Part shown: positions 23,457-34,173 of the stretch, piece by piece | How positions within the stretch are numbered: the first letter of the stretch is position 1 | How the letters are laid out: each line of letters opens with the position of its first letter | Source: Pseudocercospora fijiensis CIRAD86 | Lineage: Eukaryota; Ascomycota; Dothideomycetes; Mycosphaerellales; Mycosphaerellaceae | DNA length: 64,000 nucleotides | Assembly: GCF_000340215.1 (NCBI RefSeq) | Contig: NW_006921539.1 | Location: 3,679,118 to 3,743,117, forward strand | Direction: 5' to 3' | The notes under the pieces: model-generated | Database searches by the model: none | What the model was told of the DNA's origin: nothing | What the model saw: only the letters and a program-made list of their open reading frames with translations | Position numbers and translations under genes: made by a program

Positions 23457-25700
23457 CCGGATATAAGCGTAATACGCTAATAAAAATTTAGTAGGAGCTT
23501 AACGTATACTAAAGACCTAGATATAGCTATATCCTACTAAATATAAAGCCTATCGACTAGTATAAAGGTCCCCGTAGCGAAAATATTAGTAAGATTACTA
23601 ATAGTACTATTAATTTTAATAAAGCTATTAGTAGAGCTACTAGTAACTTTAGACTATTAGACTATTAGTAGGACTAGGTATTAAGAAAACTATTAACAAA
23701 CCTATTAATTAAACTATTAGGTAAACTATTAGATAGACTATTAGATAAACTCTTAGCTAAACTATTAGTAAACCTAATAATAGAACTAATAATAAAACTA
23801 ATAATAAAACTAATAACTCAAATAGCACTAATAGTAAAACTATTAGTAAAACTACTAATAGGACTATTAATAAAACTACTAATAAAACTGTTAATAGAAC
23901 TACTAATAAAACTACTAGTAAAACTACTAAGACTACGAGCTAGCCTACGAATAGGACTACTAATTAAAGTACTAAGACTACTAACTAAACTAGAAACAAA
24001 ACTATTAACAAAACTACTAATAAAACTATTAATAAAACTACTAATAAAACTATTAAAGAAACTACTAATAAAATACTAATTAAAATTTTCGTTAAACTGA
24101 AACTAGTAATCGAACTACTAATTAAACTATTAATTAAATAGTTAATTAAGCTATTTATATAATTACTAATAAAACGACTAATTAAACTACTAGTTAAGCT
24201 ACTAGTTAAACTACTTCTTAAACTACTAACGAAATTTTAAATTAAACCGTTACTAGTAATTAAAATACTAATCGAACTGCTAGCTAAACTACTAATTGAA
24301 CTGCTAATCGATCTACTAATCGACCTACTAATCGACCTACTAATCGACCTATCTCTATTTAGAAGTTAGTAATTTAGTACTATATACTTTAAATTATATA
24401 ATTTATCGGGGGACTAGCTACTAGTAAAATACTAATTAAAATTTCTATTAAACTAAAACTACTAATTAAACTACTAATTAAACTATTGATTAAACTACTA
24501 ATTAAACTACTAATTAAACGGTTGGTCAAACTATTAATTAGACTATTAATTAAACTACTAATTAAACTATTAATCAAGCTATTAATTAAACTATTAATCA
24601 AACTATTAATCAAACTATTAATTAAACTATTAATTAAACTATTAATTAAACTACTAATTAAACTATTAATCAAGCTATTAATTAAACTATTAATTAAACT
24701 ATTAATTAAACTATTAATCAAACTATTAATCAAACTATTTATTAAACTATTAATCAAACTATTAATTAAACTATTAATTAAACTATTAATTAAACTATTA
24801 ATTAAACTATTAATCGAACTATTAGTCGAACCGTTAATCGACCTCTACTAATCGAACTATCTCTATTTCGAAGTTAGTAATTTTAATTAGTATTCTATAC
24901 TTTAAACTATATAATTTATCGGGGGACGAGTAATAGAAATAACTAGTATAATAGCTAAATCTATAATAGCTAGATAGTATAGCTTAAAGCTATTAATCTC
25001 TAAGAATTATACTACTAGACTTACTAGCTAGAGGATAGCTACTAGTAATTAGGGGTTATATATAATATATCTAGGCCTCTACTAAGGTAGTATATCTATT
25101 CTTTTAGTATATATTCTATATATAGCCTAAATAATTAAGTTTTATTTATATATTTTAAGCTAAGTTTAATAACTTTTACTACTAGTAAATTTACTACTAA
25201 AGTTAGAAGTCTAAATCGCTATTTTAGTATATAGCTAAAGTTCTATTCTCTCTTACTATAGTAACTAGCTAAGTAGTACTTAGTATTTGCTATAGATATA
25301 TTTAATTTTCTAACTAAATATTTAAAGCCTACTAATTAAGAGTCTAAGGGAATTAATAGCGCGCGTCTAGACTAGTAGCGAACTACTACTTAGATACTAG
25401 TACTTATATTAAGCCCTACTAAACTATATACTATAGCTAGAATAAACTACTATATAACTTAAAAAAGCATAACTATAATTCAGAATTGTAAGATTAGTAA
25501 ATTTTCCTTTATAAACTAGGGTATAGATATATATAGAAACTAAAATTATAATATTCTCTAAAACTAGTATCGTATTCCTAGAACCTTATAAATAGCTATA
25601 TTATATATAATATAAAGATACCTAGGCCTATAGTTATAGAGTCTAAGAGCCTTTAGCTATCGAAGTTTACTAGCCTCGGTAGTTGAGATATATATACGAT
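23457..25700. other. AT-rich block, no genes
   Basis: Very TpA-rich DNA between the SDR pseudogene and the next gene island. It holds the satellite described separately, plus non-repetitive AT-rich sequence (24930-25690) without any frame I recognise. Composition changes sharply back to normal near 25715. Confidence 0.7.
23640..24930. repeat. 12-bp satellite (CTATTAATTAAA-type) in a higher-order array
   Basis: Variants of a 9-12 bp unit fill this interval. The purest stretch, about 24530-24840, is roughly 25 copies of CTATTAATTAAA/CTATTAATCAAA. A second-level repeat is visible: the junction TCTCTATTT(A/C)GAAGTTAG ... TTTATCGGGGGAC occurs at about 24350-24416 and again at 24858-24927, each after an array that starts AAATACTAATTAAAATTT (24070 and 24426). 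The long open frames on both strands here are products of the 12-bp period. Confidence 0.9.
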
Positions 25701-26213
25701 TAGTAATCAAAACAAATACATTGCAAGCTGCCAGTCTTGGAACGCGATAGTGGTCTACAACACTTCCTAGTTCAGCCAATCGCTGTCAGATCGAGATCAG
25801 CTCTATATGCTCCTCTTAGAATCCCACTGCATCACGTCGCTTCTCACATTGCCATTGCTATGCCATACCAGAGTTCTTATCGTGACGCAGCCGGAACATT
25901 ATGTAAGGCGTGCCGGCCGATGTCGGTTTTTGCCAAGCCTTCGTGGCTGCCACTCGTTGGAACCACGTTGGCACGTTGTCGCTACCACACTTTCACGCTG
26001 CGCTACTCGCGAAGGATATAAGCACTCATATCGCACTTTCCGCATGGACGTAGTCGTTGCAAACCCGACATCTCAACTCCCGCCGCAACCCGCGTTCTCT
26101 GAACTTCTACATCATACCGTAGCCACCCGCGCTTATCTCACAGTGCAGCTACATAAGAATCACAATATTCTATCTCAGCCGAATCGCACAACGAGCCGAA
26201 GCCTCTAGAAATC
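25701..26213 (+). promoter_or_regulatory. Upstream region of the lectin-like gene
   Basis: Normal-composition DNA. The open frames at 25737-26021 and 25807-26208 have no domain support and probably are leader sequence. Confidence 0.3.
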
Positions 26214-26876
26214 ATGGCTTCCCGGAATCCGCCGCCGCGTAATGATGGTGTGACACCCACACACGCTGTGGCCGTCATGGTTGGGAATGCAGCCAACATA
26301 GTCTGGATCAACCGCGATCGGTATATCTGTGTCTATACTGCGCCGGCTGGGACGGAGAAGGATCGCGCCGAGAGCAACGAGAAGTACATCCTCACTGCGC
26401 CCAGAATCGACAACAGACCTGTTCTGGTCAGAGCGCGTGATCCACGACTCGCCACCATTGACTATACCGACGAGAATGATGGGGCCGAGATGGTAAGTCT
26501 TACCCTTTCAACATGAATATCCGGCCGAACAGAATTAATGACTTGGTGATTGCAGTGGCGAATCTACTACTTTAACGAGCATTCATACCTGTGCGAGATC
26601 AAATCCGACGGCGAGGGCGGCTGGGAAAGAGGGAGCCTGGATGATCAGCATCTTCAGGTACGCGAAGTTCCAGGAGACCGTCTTCCGACTCACATTCGAA
26701 GCATCTGCTAACGTGTACAGGTCGCAGAAAAGTCACCATTGGCAGCCGTGGTCGATGGAAGTGATGTCAAAGTGTACTACCAACCCCCTAATAAGAGCAG
26801 TCTTTACGTGACATGGTCGCCGAAAGGACGGCAGGGGCAATGGTCGACACCTTCTTGCATGACCGATTCACTGTAG
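26214..26876 (+). CDS. Small beta-propeller/lectin-like protein, 178 aa to first UAG, two introns
   Basis: Exons are 26214-26492, 26556-26657 and 26721-26876; both introns are 63 nt with GTAAGT...GCAG and GTACGC...ACAG, and all exons are in phase. Motifs such as HAVAVMVGNAANIVWINRD, WRIYYFNEHSYLCEIKSDG and VKVYYQPPNKSSLYVTWSP repeat the blade pattern of fungal fucose-binding-lectin folds (IRVYYQ...N.I.E...W). At 178 aa it would be only about half of such a propeller. The terminal codon is TAG; the same frame stays open beyond it into the next entry, so this stop may be a mutation or a readthrough site. No signal peptide. Confidence 0.5.
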
Positions 26877-27443
26877 AAGGGGAAATCGCAGATGCTGTGG
26901 CCGCCGCCTGACACCGTTGGTCCGCCAGGCAGACCATTACGGATCCCGGACTTCCCGCCGCTGACTCGCCGACATCCAACATCTCACAAGCAATCTCTGA
27001 AGTCTCTGCCGGCTCAGGGTACAAATGAAAGACCTCTCCACGACCATATGACCTCTGCACAGTATTGGAACTTTCCCGTCGGCCAAGCTCCTCCTTGGAG
27101 CAACCCCAGCTTGGACCCTTCCGACAGTATCTTCCCAAATTACACTGCCGGCACATCAGAGAGCCAGTATGGTCATGAGATATCAGACGCACGAAAAATC
27201 TCGGATGTGGCTCCGAATCTGTTTGGACAAGCGCAGAAGGGAGTTTCCGTTGCAGATTCGTCCCTGCGTTTCCACACAGGCATAGACGAACAACGAAGAG
27301 AGGCAAGCAATCAGCAGGCTCGGAACACCTCAGACGAGCAGCAAGTTCCAGAGGAGGACTCGAATTTGTTTGGACTAGCGTAGGACGGAAGTTCAGGCCT
27401 CGATTTGGTTATGGGTTTCGACTCAGGCGCTGAGGAACATCAG

Positions 27444-27875
27444 GGCGAAGCGAGCAACCGACAGATTCCAGCTGCACCATTCACGGACCCGGAATGGGAG
27501 GAATTCATGAACACAGATTTTGGTCTAGCAGGGCAAGATGGGTCTTTGAAGGCAGATTCTTCTTCGGCGGGTAATGCGCAAGCCTAGGAGGAAGCGAGCA
27601 ACCGAGACATTCCGGCTGCACCATTCACGGACTCGGAATGGGAGGAATTTATGAACACAGACTTTGGTCTAGCAGGGCAAGATGGGTCTTTGAAGGCAGA
27701 TTCTTCTTCGGCGGGTAATGCGCAAGCCTAGGAGGAAGCGAGCAACCGAGACATTCCAGCTGCACCATTCACGGACTCGGAATGGGAGGAATTTATGAAC
27801 ACAGACTTTGGTCTAGCAGGGCAAGATGGGTCTTTGAAGGCAGATTCTTCTTCGGCGGGTAATGCGCAAGCCCAA
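27444..27875 (+). repeat. Three 144-bp coding tandem repeats
   Basis: Units start at 27444, 27588 and 27732 and are nearly identical (48 codons each). The first two end GCC TAG GAG; the third ends GCC CAA GCA and runs on. Near-identity of the units implies recent duplication or homogenisation. Confidence 0.9.
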
Positions 27876-27920
27876 GCAGGACCAAGCCTCGCATCGACTG
27901 CAAACAAGGGACGAAAAACA

Positions 27921-28154
27921 CTCGCACCGGAATTGGTGAGCTACAAACGCAAGCTAGACGCTATAATTTCTTCCAACAATGCGTCAGCTCCAGCAGGCGT
28001 CAAAAGCCCTCAGACAGATTCAGTCGCACGAAGAACCCTCGCACCGGAATTGGTGAGCTACAAACGCAAGCTAGACGCTATAATTTCTTCCAACAATGCG
28101 TCAACTCCAGCAGGCGTCAAAGGCGCCCGGACAGATTCAGTCGCTGGAGGAGAC
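27921..28154 (+). repeat. Two 117-bp coding tandem repeats
   Basis: CTCGCACCGGAATTGGTGAG begins at 27921 and again at 28038, a period of 117 bp (39 codons). Confidence 0.9.
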
Positions 28155-28493
28155 AAAACATCCTTTGGAGTGCCGTCAGGACCTATTCAGAAGTTGAAGT
28201 GTCAGCAGTGTGTCGCGAGAAATGTGGAATGCGAGTATCCTGCTTTCTGGCCTTGCAAAACGTGTGAGAGGGCATATCTTTATTGTGTGCCGCCACCTTT
28301 TAGTATGATTAGGAGGAGTCGATTTTTGAGGTGAGGGAAAGGGAGGATGAAGATGGAGGCGATCGATGAATGTAACCTAGTAATCTTGAAGGAAACGAGA
28401 AAAAAATGACGGTTCCTGCTTTCTCACAACCTTTCACATACACAATTCCTCCTCCTTGCAAACGACGAACCCTCGCTCCCTTCTCCTTTCCAC

Positions 28494-30142
28494 CTATCCC
28501 TCTCTCATCCCTCCCTCCCCACACAACCCCCCCAAAACAACCCACAACCCAAACGCCCCGGGATCCGGCACGCCCCTCGTCGCTTTCTCATCAAGATACG
28601 CACTCCTCCCCAACCTCGCCCGCAAATTTCTCGTCCCTTCCATCCCCAACCTCGCAGCCTCCAAAGCCTTTCCCGCATCCAGACTTTCTTCGAAAACTTC
28701 GCAAAACGGCATCAAAACATCCATGACCGTTCGATCCCCTTTTCGAGCTTTTGTGAAGTTGCAGAGAGCTTTTAACGCGGTGGAGAGAGCTTGGGGGGAG
28801 ATGGAAGAGGTTGTGCGGAGGGAGTGGGAGAGGGAGGTTGCGTAGATGCAATATAGCGCTCCGCTTGTGCCGCCCATGTCGAGTTCTAGACGGGAGACGA
28901 GGGAGGTGAGGAGTTCGGGGAGGGGAGTGCTGGTGGTGGTGGTGGAGGTGGAGAGGTAGTTTAGGATTGTTTGGGCGCCGGAACGTAGGGTTTGGCCGCA
29001 GTCGCCGTCGCCGACGATTGTGTCGTATTCTGTTATGGTGGGTTCGGAGGTTATGAGGGCGTGGCAAGCGGTTTGGATGCGGGTGAGGATTTGGGGGGTG
29101 GTGAGGAGGAGGGTTTTGCCAGAGGTGGTGGTGGTGGTGGTGGTGGAGGAGGGTTTGGTGGGGGTGGAAGTTGGTTCGGTGGGTTTGTGAGGGGTGGGTT
29201 TTGGGGAGGGGGAGAGGTAGGCGGAGGGGATTGAGGCGATGGAGATTGAGAAACCGCGGGCTTTGGTGGTGTGGTTGAGGATTGTGCTGTGGGAGAGGGT
29301 GTAAGGGATGTTTTGGGCGTCTGTGGTGATAGAAGATCGTGTCAGTGAAAGGGGAGGGGGGACTTCGTATTGGAATGGTACATACCGAGCAGTTTTGCGA
29401 TGTCCCCCGCGATGATGTAGTTTTCCACCCTGCTAAGGCCGTTGATGTCTGAGTAGTGGACTGAGTAGACGAACTCGTCTCTAGGCGTGTGGGATTTCAT
29501 GGCATGCTTGAGGTCTCGCTCAACTGCGTCCTTCGCCTTCTCGAAACCGACTGGTCCATCTGCGTGTAGTACTGCAGGGTTACCTTCTACTTTCTCGGTG
29601 TGGAACGTCGAGTGTGCAGTGCTGACAGACTCGGCGAAAGCTTTCAGGAGATCCGATATGTGATGGACGTTGCTTCTAGCAGTATCGGTGGCAGTGCCCA
29701 GAAGTTGTAAGAGGTGGTCTTGTTCCAGTTCGCCTTCAGCCACCACTTCGATGAGGTCAGGGTTGTGTGCATCGACATTTCGCTTCTTCCCTAACCTCAC
29801 AACCACAACTCCATGATTCTCTTTGATACCAGCATTTTCTAAAGCATATGGTAGATCTGTCGGGTGGAGAATACCGGCGCCGGTTTGCTCTGTCACTATC
29901 GCTGTGACATGTTTCTCGTCCAGAAGCTTTGAGGAGAAGTTCCCGGGTTTCCCAATGGCTACGATGTGCACGTTTTTACTATTCGCCTTGGATGTATCTA
30001 CCAGGATCGTCTGACCTTTGGCGGTTTGCGTAGCCTTCACTGCTGGCCGAATAAGTGGAAAGAGCCCGTTCCAACGGCTTGGGTTCTCGATGTCAAGGAC
30101 TTTAGGATCGAAAGGTATCGTTTGCTCCACAACGACGGCCAT
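28494..30142 (-). CDS. Dihydroxyacetone-kinase-like protein with atypical DhaK half, 527 aa, one intron
   Basis: Exons on - are 30142-29386 and 29320-28494; the 65-nt intron begins GTATGT and ends CACAG and keeps phase. The C-terminal part (from about residue 345) is a good DhaL domain: TIVGDGDCGQTLRSGAQ, LELDMGGTSGALYCIY, ARKGDRTVMDVLMPF, LGRSAYLDE and DPGAFGLW, including the Asp/Gly residues that hold Mg-ADP. The region around the splice (FVYSVHYSDINGLSRVENY, ARGFSISIASI) matches the end of DhaK. The N-terminal 200 residues lack the GGGSGHEP motif and the substrate His of true DhaK, so classical dihydroxyacetone phosphorylation is doubtful. I chose the Met at 30142; one lies 8 codons upstream. 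Confidence 0.75.
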
Positions 30143-30677
30143 GATGAAGCTCAACCAAAAGCACACGGGCCCAGATGTTTACTATACCAAGTCCAGAATG
30201 TATATATACTGCTGATGTCCTGCGTGTGGAGGGGCAAGAGGGGAAGAGCTCGACGGATTGCTTCTTTTGGCCTTCCGTGAGTGACGAGTACAACGAGAAC
30301 GCCAATGCTGGTTGGTTTCTTTCTGCTCACTTTTTGTATGGCTGCAAGGCTTCATACGTTTCCTGCCAGTGTACATTATTGTGTTGGTTCTCTTCCCAGA
30401 CTCTAATGCTATGACGAAACGCATGCAGGTACCAGCAGGAGCTGTTCCTCGGTGGTATGGATAGCCTGCAACGCGCATGGAGGGACAACTGCGGGGCATG
30501 CAATGGGGGCTGTCTAGAACGAAGGTATAAAGTGCCTTGGATCCACTTCATATGTCCCTCAGAGTAACAACGTATTGCGGTGTTTCAGCAAACTCGGGAC
30601 CAGAGTCAGTCAAGATCAGAACAAGAGCCAGTTCAAGAAGAAATCGATACAAGTCGTGTTCAATCCACTTCTCCAGT
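30143..30677. promoter_or_regulatory. Divergent promoter between the DhaL-type gene and OsmC
   Basis: The two genes diverge from this 535-bp interval. Open frames in it lack domain support. Confidence 0.4.
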
Positions 30678-31280
30678 ATGGCTGCACAAGCGCTCCGCGA
30701 CCGGCAAGCTCCTATCAAGCAGCAATACAAAGACGATCCGAACACCGCCATTATCACATTGAACGCCTCGGGCACGCTCGATTCAAGCAGCATAACATGC
30801 AAGCTCGATACCGGCAAGCAAATGGCGCAGGCACAGCAAAGGATTGCTGGGCTGCATCAAAAGGCGGGAGGGGAGGGGTTCGAAGTGTCTGGAGAGCTGT
30901 GCAGTGGTGACATGTTGCTAGAAGCCCTCGTGGCATGCGCAGGCGTGACATTAAAAGCGGTGGCAACAGCAATGGATATTCCGATAAAAGAGGGTGCGGT
31001 AAAAGCAGAGGGTGACTTGGATTTCAAGGGAACCATGGGCGTGGACAGAAATGCGCCAGTTGGCTTCAAGGACATTCGCCTGTCATTCGATTTGACCTTT
31101 GCAGATGGAGCAGATGTTCCCGAAGAGAAGGTTGAGAAGCTTGGAAAGCTGACGGAGCGATACTGTGTCGTTTTCCAGACGCTTGCCAAGAAGCCCGAAC
31201 TGAGCGTACAGCTGCGTGGGACGCAAAAGAGTTCGGAGGATGGTATTGACAAGAGTGTGGTTTGGGGGCAGAGGGCATAG
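30678..31280 (+). CDS. OsmC/Ohr-family protein, 200 aa
   Basis: The frame contains the OsmC core: SGELCSGDMLLEALVACAGV with the two redox-active cysteines (Cys 75 and Cys 87 from the chosen Met), then VKAEGDLDFKGTMGVDRNAPVGF and the C-terminal LTERYCVVFQTLAKKPE with a third conserved Cys region. OsmC/Ohr proteins reduce organic hydroperoxides using thiols. The frame is open from 30537; I chose the Met at 30678 because the domain starts soon after and the upstream 47 residues look like leader or a weak mitochondrial-type extension. Single exon, no signal peptide. Confidence 0.8.
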   Translation: MAAQALRDRQAPIKQQYKDDPNTAIITLNASGTLDSSSITCKLDTGKQMAQAQQRIAGLHQKAGGEGFEVSGELCSGDMLLEALVACAGVTLKAVATAMDIPIKEGAVKAEGDLDFKGTMGVDRNAPVGFKDIRLSFDLTFADGADVPEEKVEKLGKLTERYCVVFQTLAKKPELSVQLRGTQKSSEDGIDKSVVWGQRA

Positions 31281-31336
31281 GCTGAGACAGGCTCATCTCG
31301 ATCGGAGATTATGGGCGACGCGTGTTGGTCGGATCA

Positions 31337-31871
31337 TATCCGGGGTTGCGTCAGTCTACTTGACCCCTCGCCTTAGCTCGGGGATTCAAACTATACGTAA
31401 AATCGCAATTTGCTAGTAGGCTATACGTAAAACTCGATGTTCCCGATGTTGTAGTATACGTATACCGGGAAAATAAGGCTACGATTAGAGCTATAGGCTA
31501 GTAGATTTCCGTTATATTGCGACCGTATACTATTAAAGTAGAACTATATCCTACTAATAATTGTCGTAGTAGGTAGGAAAGTCCGAGGAACGGTATAGGC
31601 ATACCCGTTTAGAGTTTAGACGCGCCTACTAAGAGATATAAGAAAAAATAGCGACAGTAAGGTCTATACGTAGCTACTATATACTCGGATAAACTCGCTA
31701 ATATAATATTTAGACTCGCGGTTTTATACTATATATAACTAGATATCGGAATAGGACTAGAAACTACTACTTTATTAAGTTTTATATATAGCCTACTAAG
31801 AAAATACGATTTTACGTATAGCTAGAAACCTCGCAAATAGCGGGTTAAAGTATCTAACGGAACCCCGGATA
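31337..31871. mobile_element. MITE with long imperfect TIRs and TA duplication (Tc1/mariner-like)
   Basis: The element proper is 31339-31869 (531 bp). Both ends read TCCGGGGTT(G/C)CGT inward, with imperfect inverted similarity extending about 90 bp (shared TATACGTAAAATCG and TAGTAGGCTATA words). TA flanks both sides (31337-31338 and 31870-31871). There is no coding capacity. TA duplication plus long TIRs suggests a Tc1/mariner-derived MITE. A second, truncated copy is at 5500-5790. It lies just downstream of the OsmC gene. Confidence 0.85.
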
Positions 31872-32120
31872 GATTAGTATTATAGTATCGAATATAGAGA
31901 TAGTAATTTAGGTCCCTACTTACGTACTATAGTTATATATTTATAAATACTATAAATACGGGTCTGTCCTTTAGTAGGTATATAAATACAAGTATATATA
32001 CTATAAGTAACGCGTATTAGCTTGTTTCTAACTAAGATACCTAGAGGATACGCTAAGCACGGGCCACTATACAGGTTGATTACGTACCTAACCTGCCGAG
32101 GGTATGTGAATACCTTATAT
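31872..32120. other. AT-rich degraded repeat DNA
   Basis: TpA-rich sequence of the same character as the transposon blocks; no frame recognised. Confidence 0.5.
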
Positions 32121-33200
32121 ACACTGTAAGGATAAGGTGTTCATTAGAGCCGATCCTCAAAACACGGTGAACCTCAATCACTATGCAGAGATTTACAGTA
32201 GAGAGGTAGAAGGCGCGTTTGCCCAAGGCGTAGTTCGTGGCGCCAAGCTCAATGATCAGAGACAGCTAGTGAGACAATCTCAGACTCCCCGTTCTTGCAC
32301 GAGCCTCAGCTCAGGCTCAGTATTCTGATGAAGACGGATGATTGCCATTGCGTACTCGCTTCGGGCATACAGTCAGGGTAGGTGTGCCAGATGCATCCTT
32401 TGCTGCTTAGGCGCGCGCAGGCATAGATGATGTAGCATGGATTGCAATTGGACGTGCTGGACAATGCCGGCTGGCGTGGAAGCAGTCTGCAGGCGCCAGC
32501 GTATCGAGCTACGCCCAAAGGATGGGTGTGCGGCTTTCATACGCCGAACAAACCGGAGCGTACATGGCGGTCGCACGAGAAGCCGATAGGTGATGAGGGC
32601 CAAGGCGCTCGAGAGCGGTAATGAGCAGAAGCAAGCAGTCTCCTGGATGTCGGTTGTTGCAGGACACGTCGACAAGCGATGTGACGCTACCTAAGCTGTT
32701 CTTAGCAATGCGGATGGCACGGGTGACGGTCGGCAAAATGAATGTAACTACTGATGAGAGTTGCTGAGCCGGAGGCAGTGGTAATATTTCATAATAGGTG
32801 CATCGGATCAGACGTGATGGCGGCCAGATTGGGTAGAGGCAAGCAAGGGCAAGGGCAAGGGCAGGGGCAAGCAATAGTCTTGAACTCGACAGCCTGAGTC
32901 AAGGCAACGGGCGCACGCTCGACAACTTACTCTTGCCGGGAATGGTCGTAGTAGCTCGGAGACAGTATTGGCATTACAGCGTCTTCGCACATCGGAGTGA
33001 AAGTGACTAGGGCCGGACCGCTGAATGATAAGTGACTATTTGCTGTAATCCTTGCTTTTCAAGATGTGGGTTATACTGACTTTCACTCCGATGTGCGAAG
33101 ACGCTGTATTGTAAATGCATGGCGCATCAGCAGAGAGTCGAGACTACACCGAGACGGGCCAAGCTTCAAAGCGACGAATGGGTTGACGGTTGACGTAGCT
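32121..33200. other. Intergenic region with hairpin, no resolved gene
   Basis: Normal-composition DNA. Minus-strand frames (32373-32675, 32509-32874) show no domain. The perfect inverted repeat at 32975-33108 is the only distinct structure. Confidence 0.4.
32975..33108. repeat. Perfect 30-bp inverted repeat with 74-bp spacer
   Basis: Left arm 32975-33004 and right arm 33079-33108 are exact reverse complements (left arm starts TACAGCGTCTTCGCACATCG). Transcribed RNA would fold into a 30-bp stem. No transposon ends or duplications are evident around it. Confidence 0.9.
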
Positions 33201-34173
33201 GCGGCCAACGGTGCCGGCTGCTTTTCACATCTCTTCTCAACACCCTCTGCGTTCGCGCTTATTCCCTTTCATCTTTCTCGTGAGTCGTCCATCACCAGCA
33301 TCCATTCCATCATCAGAGGTGGAGCGTGGGAGTGGAGCCGGCAACAACCAGACACGCTTGGGAGTAGTCGTGACTCGCAGCTCATCAGCAGAGTTCTCTG
33401 CGAATCGATCTGGTACCCTCGTCGCGCTCGGCGTGTGGGCCTCCGCCTCCCTCCCGCCTGTTCCTGAGCAGCCGCTCCACTCTGGAAAATCTCTCTTCGG
33501 CTTTCGACCAGGCCAGGCCAGGCCAGCGCGACAGCCGCACCGCGTCAACTGCACGGCGCTGCAGCCACCGGCCTGCCTTCGACACTGCGACAGCATCTCG
33601 GGCGGACGGCGACAGCGACAGCGACAGCGTGCGGCACGCGTCACCGCACATCATCGCCGGCTCTGCCTCTGGCGCTGCTGCGCGTAGGAATTTTCCTCGC
33701 CGACGATTCTCCGTAGCCGCTGCGCTGCGGGTGCGACCTGAGCGGCGAGCCACACACCCAAGCACAAAGCACCAGCCAGCCCGCAGCCCACGACCTGCCC
33801 CAAGTACGACATTCCCGTTCCACTTGCCTTGCCTTTCTGCCTTGACAGCGCTGCGAGCTTGCGTGCTTGCGTGCTTGCGTGCGTGCTTGCTCCGTCCGCA
33901 CTCACCTCGACCACCGCAGTTGCTGTCTCTACAGAGATCGCTGGCCCTGCCCGATCCTACCCTGTCCTCACACCACGCGCTCTCCCGTCCGGCACGGCAG
34001 TGCTGCGAGCGTGCCTTCCCTACGACACTCTGCACCGCTCGCGAGCAAAATTCGATTCGCGGCTCGCTGAAATTTCCACCACACGCGCCGCGCCGCGCAT
34101 GCTCGACGACAAGAAACTCTGGAGTCGTCCCCACCCTCTCCGCCCTCTCTACTCCCATCTCTAAATCCCAAGT
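33201..34173 (+). promoter_or_regulatory. Long upstream region/leader of the C2H2 factor
   Basis: A roughly 1-kb GC- and CT-rich stretch with many short open frames on both strands, including a 298-codon antisense one. Long leaders with upstream open frames are common for fungal regulators; transcription start is not visible from sequence. Confidence 0.4.

Larger units (their letters stand above)
26877..28334 (+). pseudogene. In-frame extension with tandem repeats and C-terminal Zn2Cys6 motif, interrupted by UAG codons
   Basis: The frame of the upstream lectin-like exon continues to 28334 with no TAA or TGA, interrupted only by TAG at 27381, 27585 and 27729. It encodes a Pro/Ser-rich linker, three 48-residue repeats (TDPEWEEFMNTDFGLAGQDG type), two 39-residue repeats (TLAPELVSYKRKLDAIISSN) and a tail KCQQCVARNVEC...PCKTCERAYLYC. 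That tail matches C-x2-C-x6-C-x7-C-x2-C-x6-C, the Zn(II)2Cys6 cluster, here at the C-terminus rather than the usual N-terminus. ATGs exist at 26892 and 27795 if parts are separate genes. The TAGs could be CAG to TAG mutations or recoded codons. Confidence 0.5.

Noticed and set aside
24389..24851. Two 121-122 codon open frames (LINS and IKLL repeats) on opposite strands
   Set aside because: They arise because a 12-bp repeat without stops stays open in several frames; there is no codon bias or domain.
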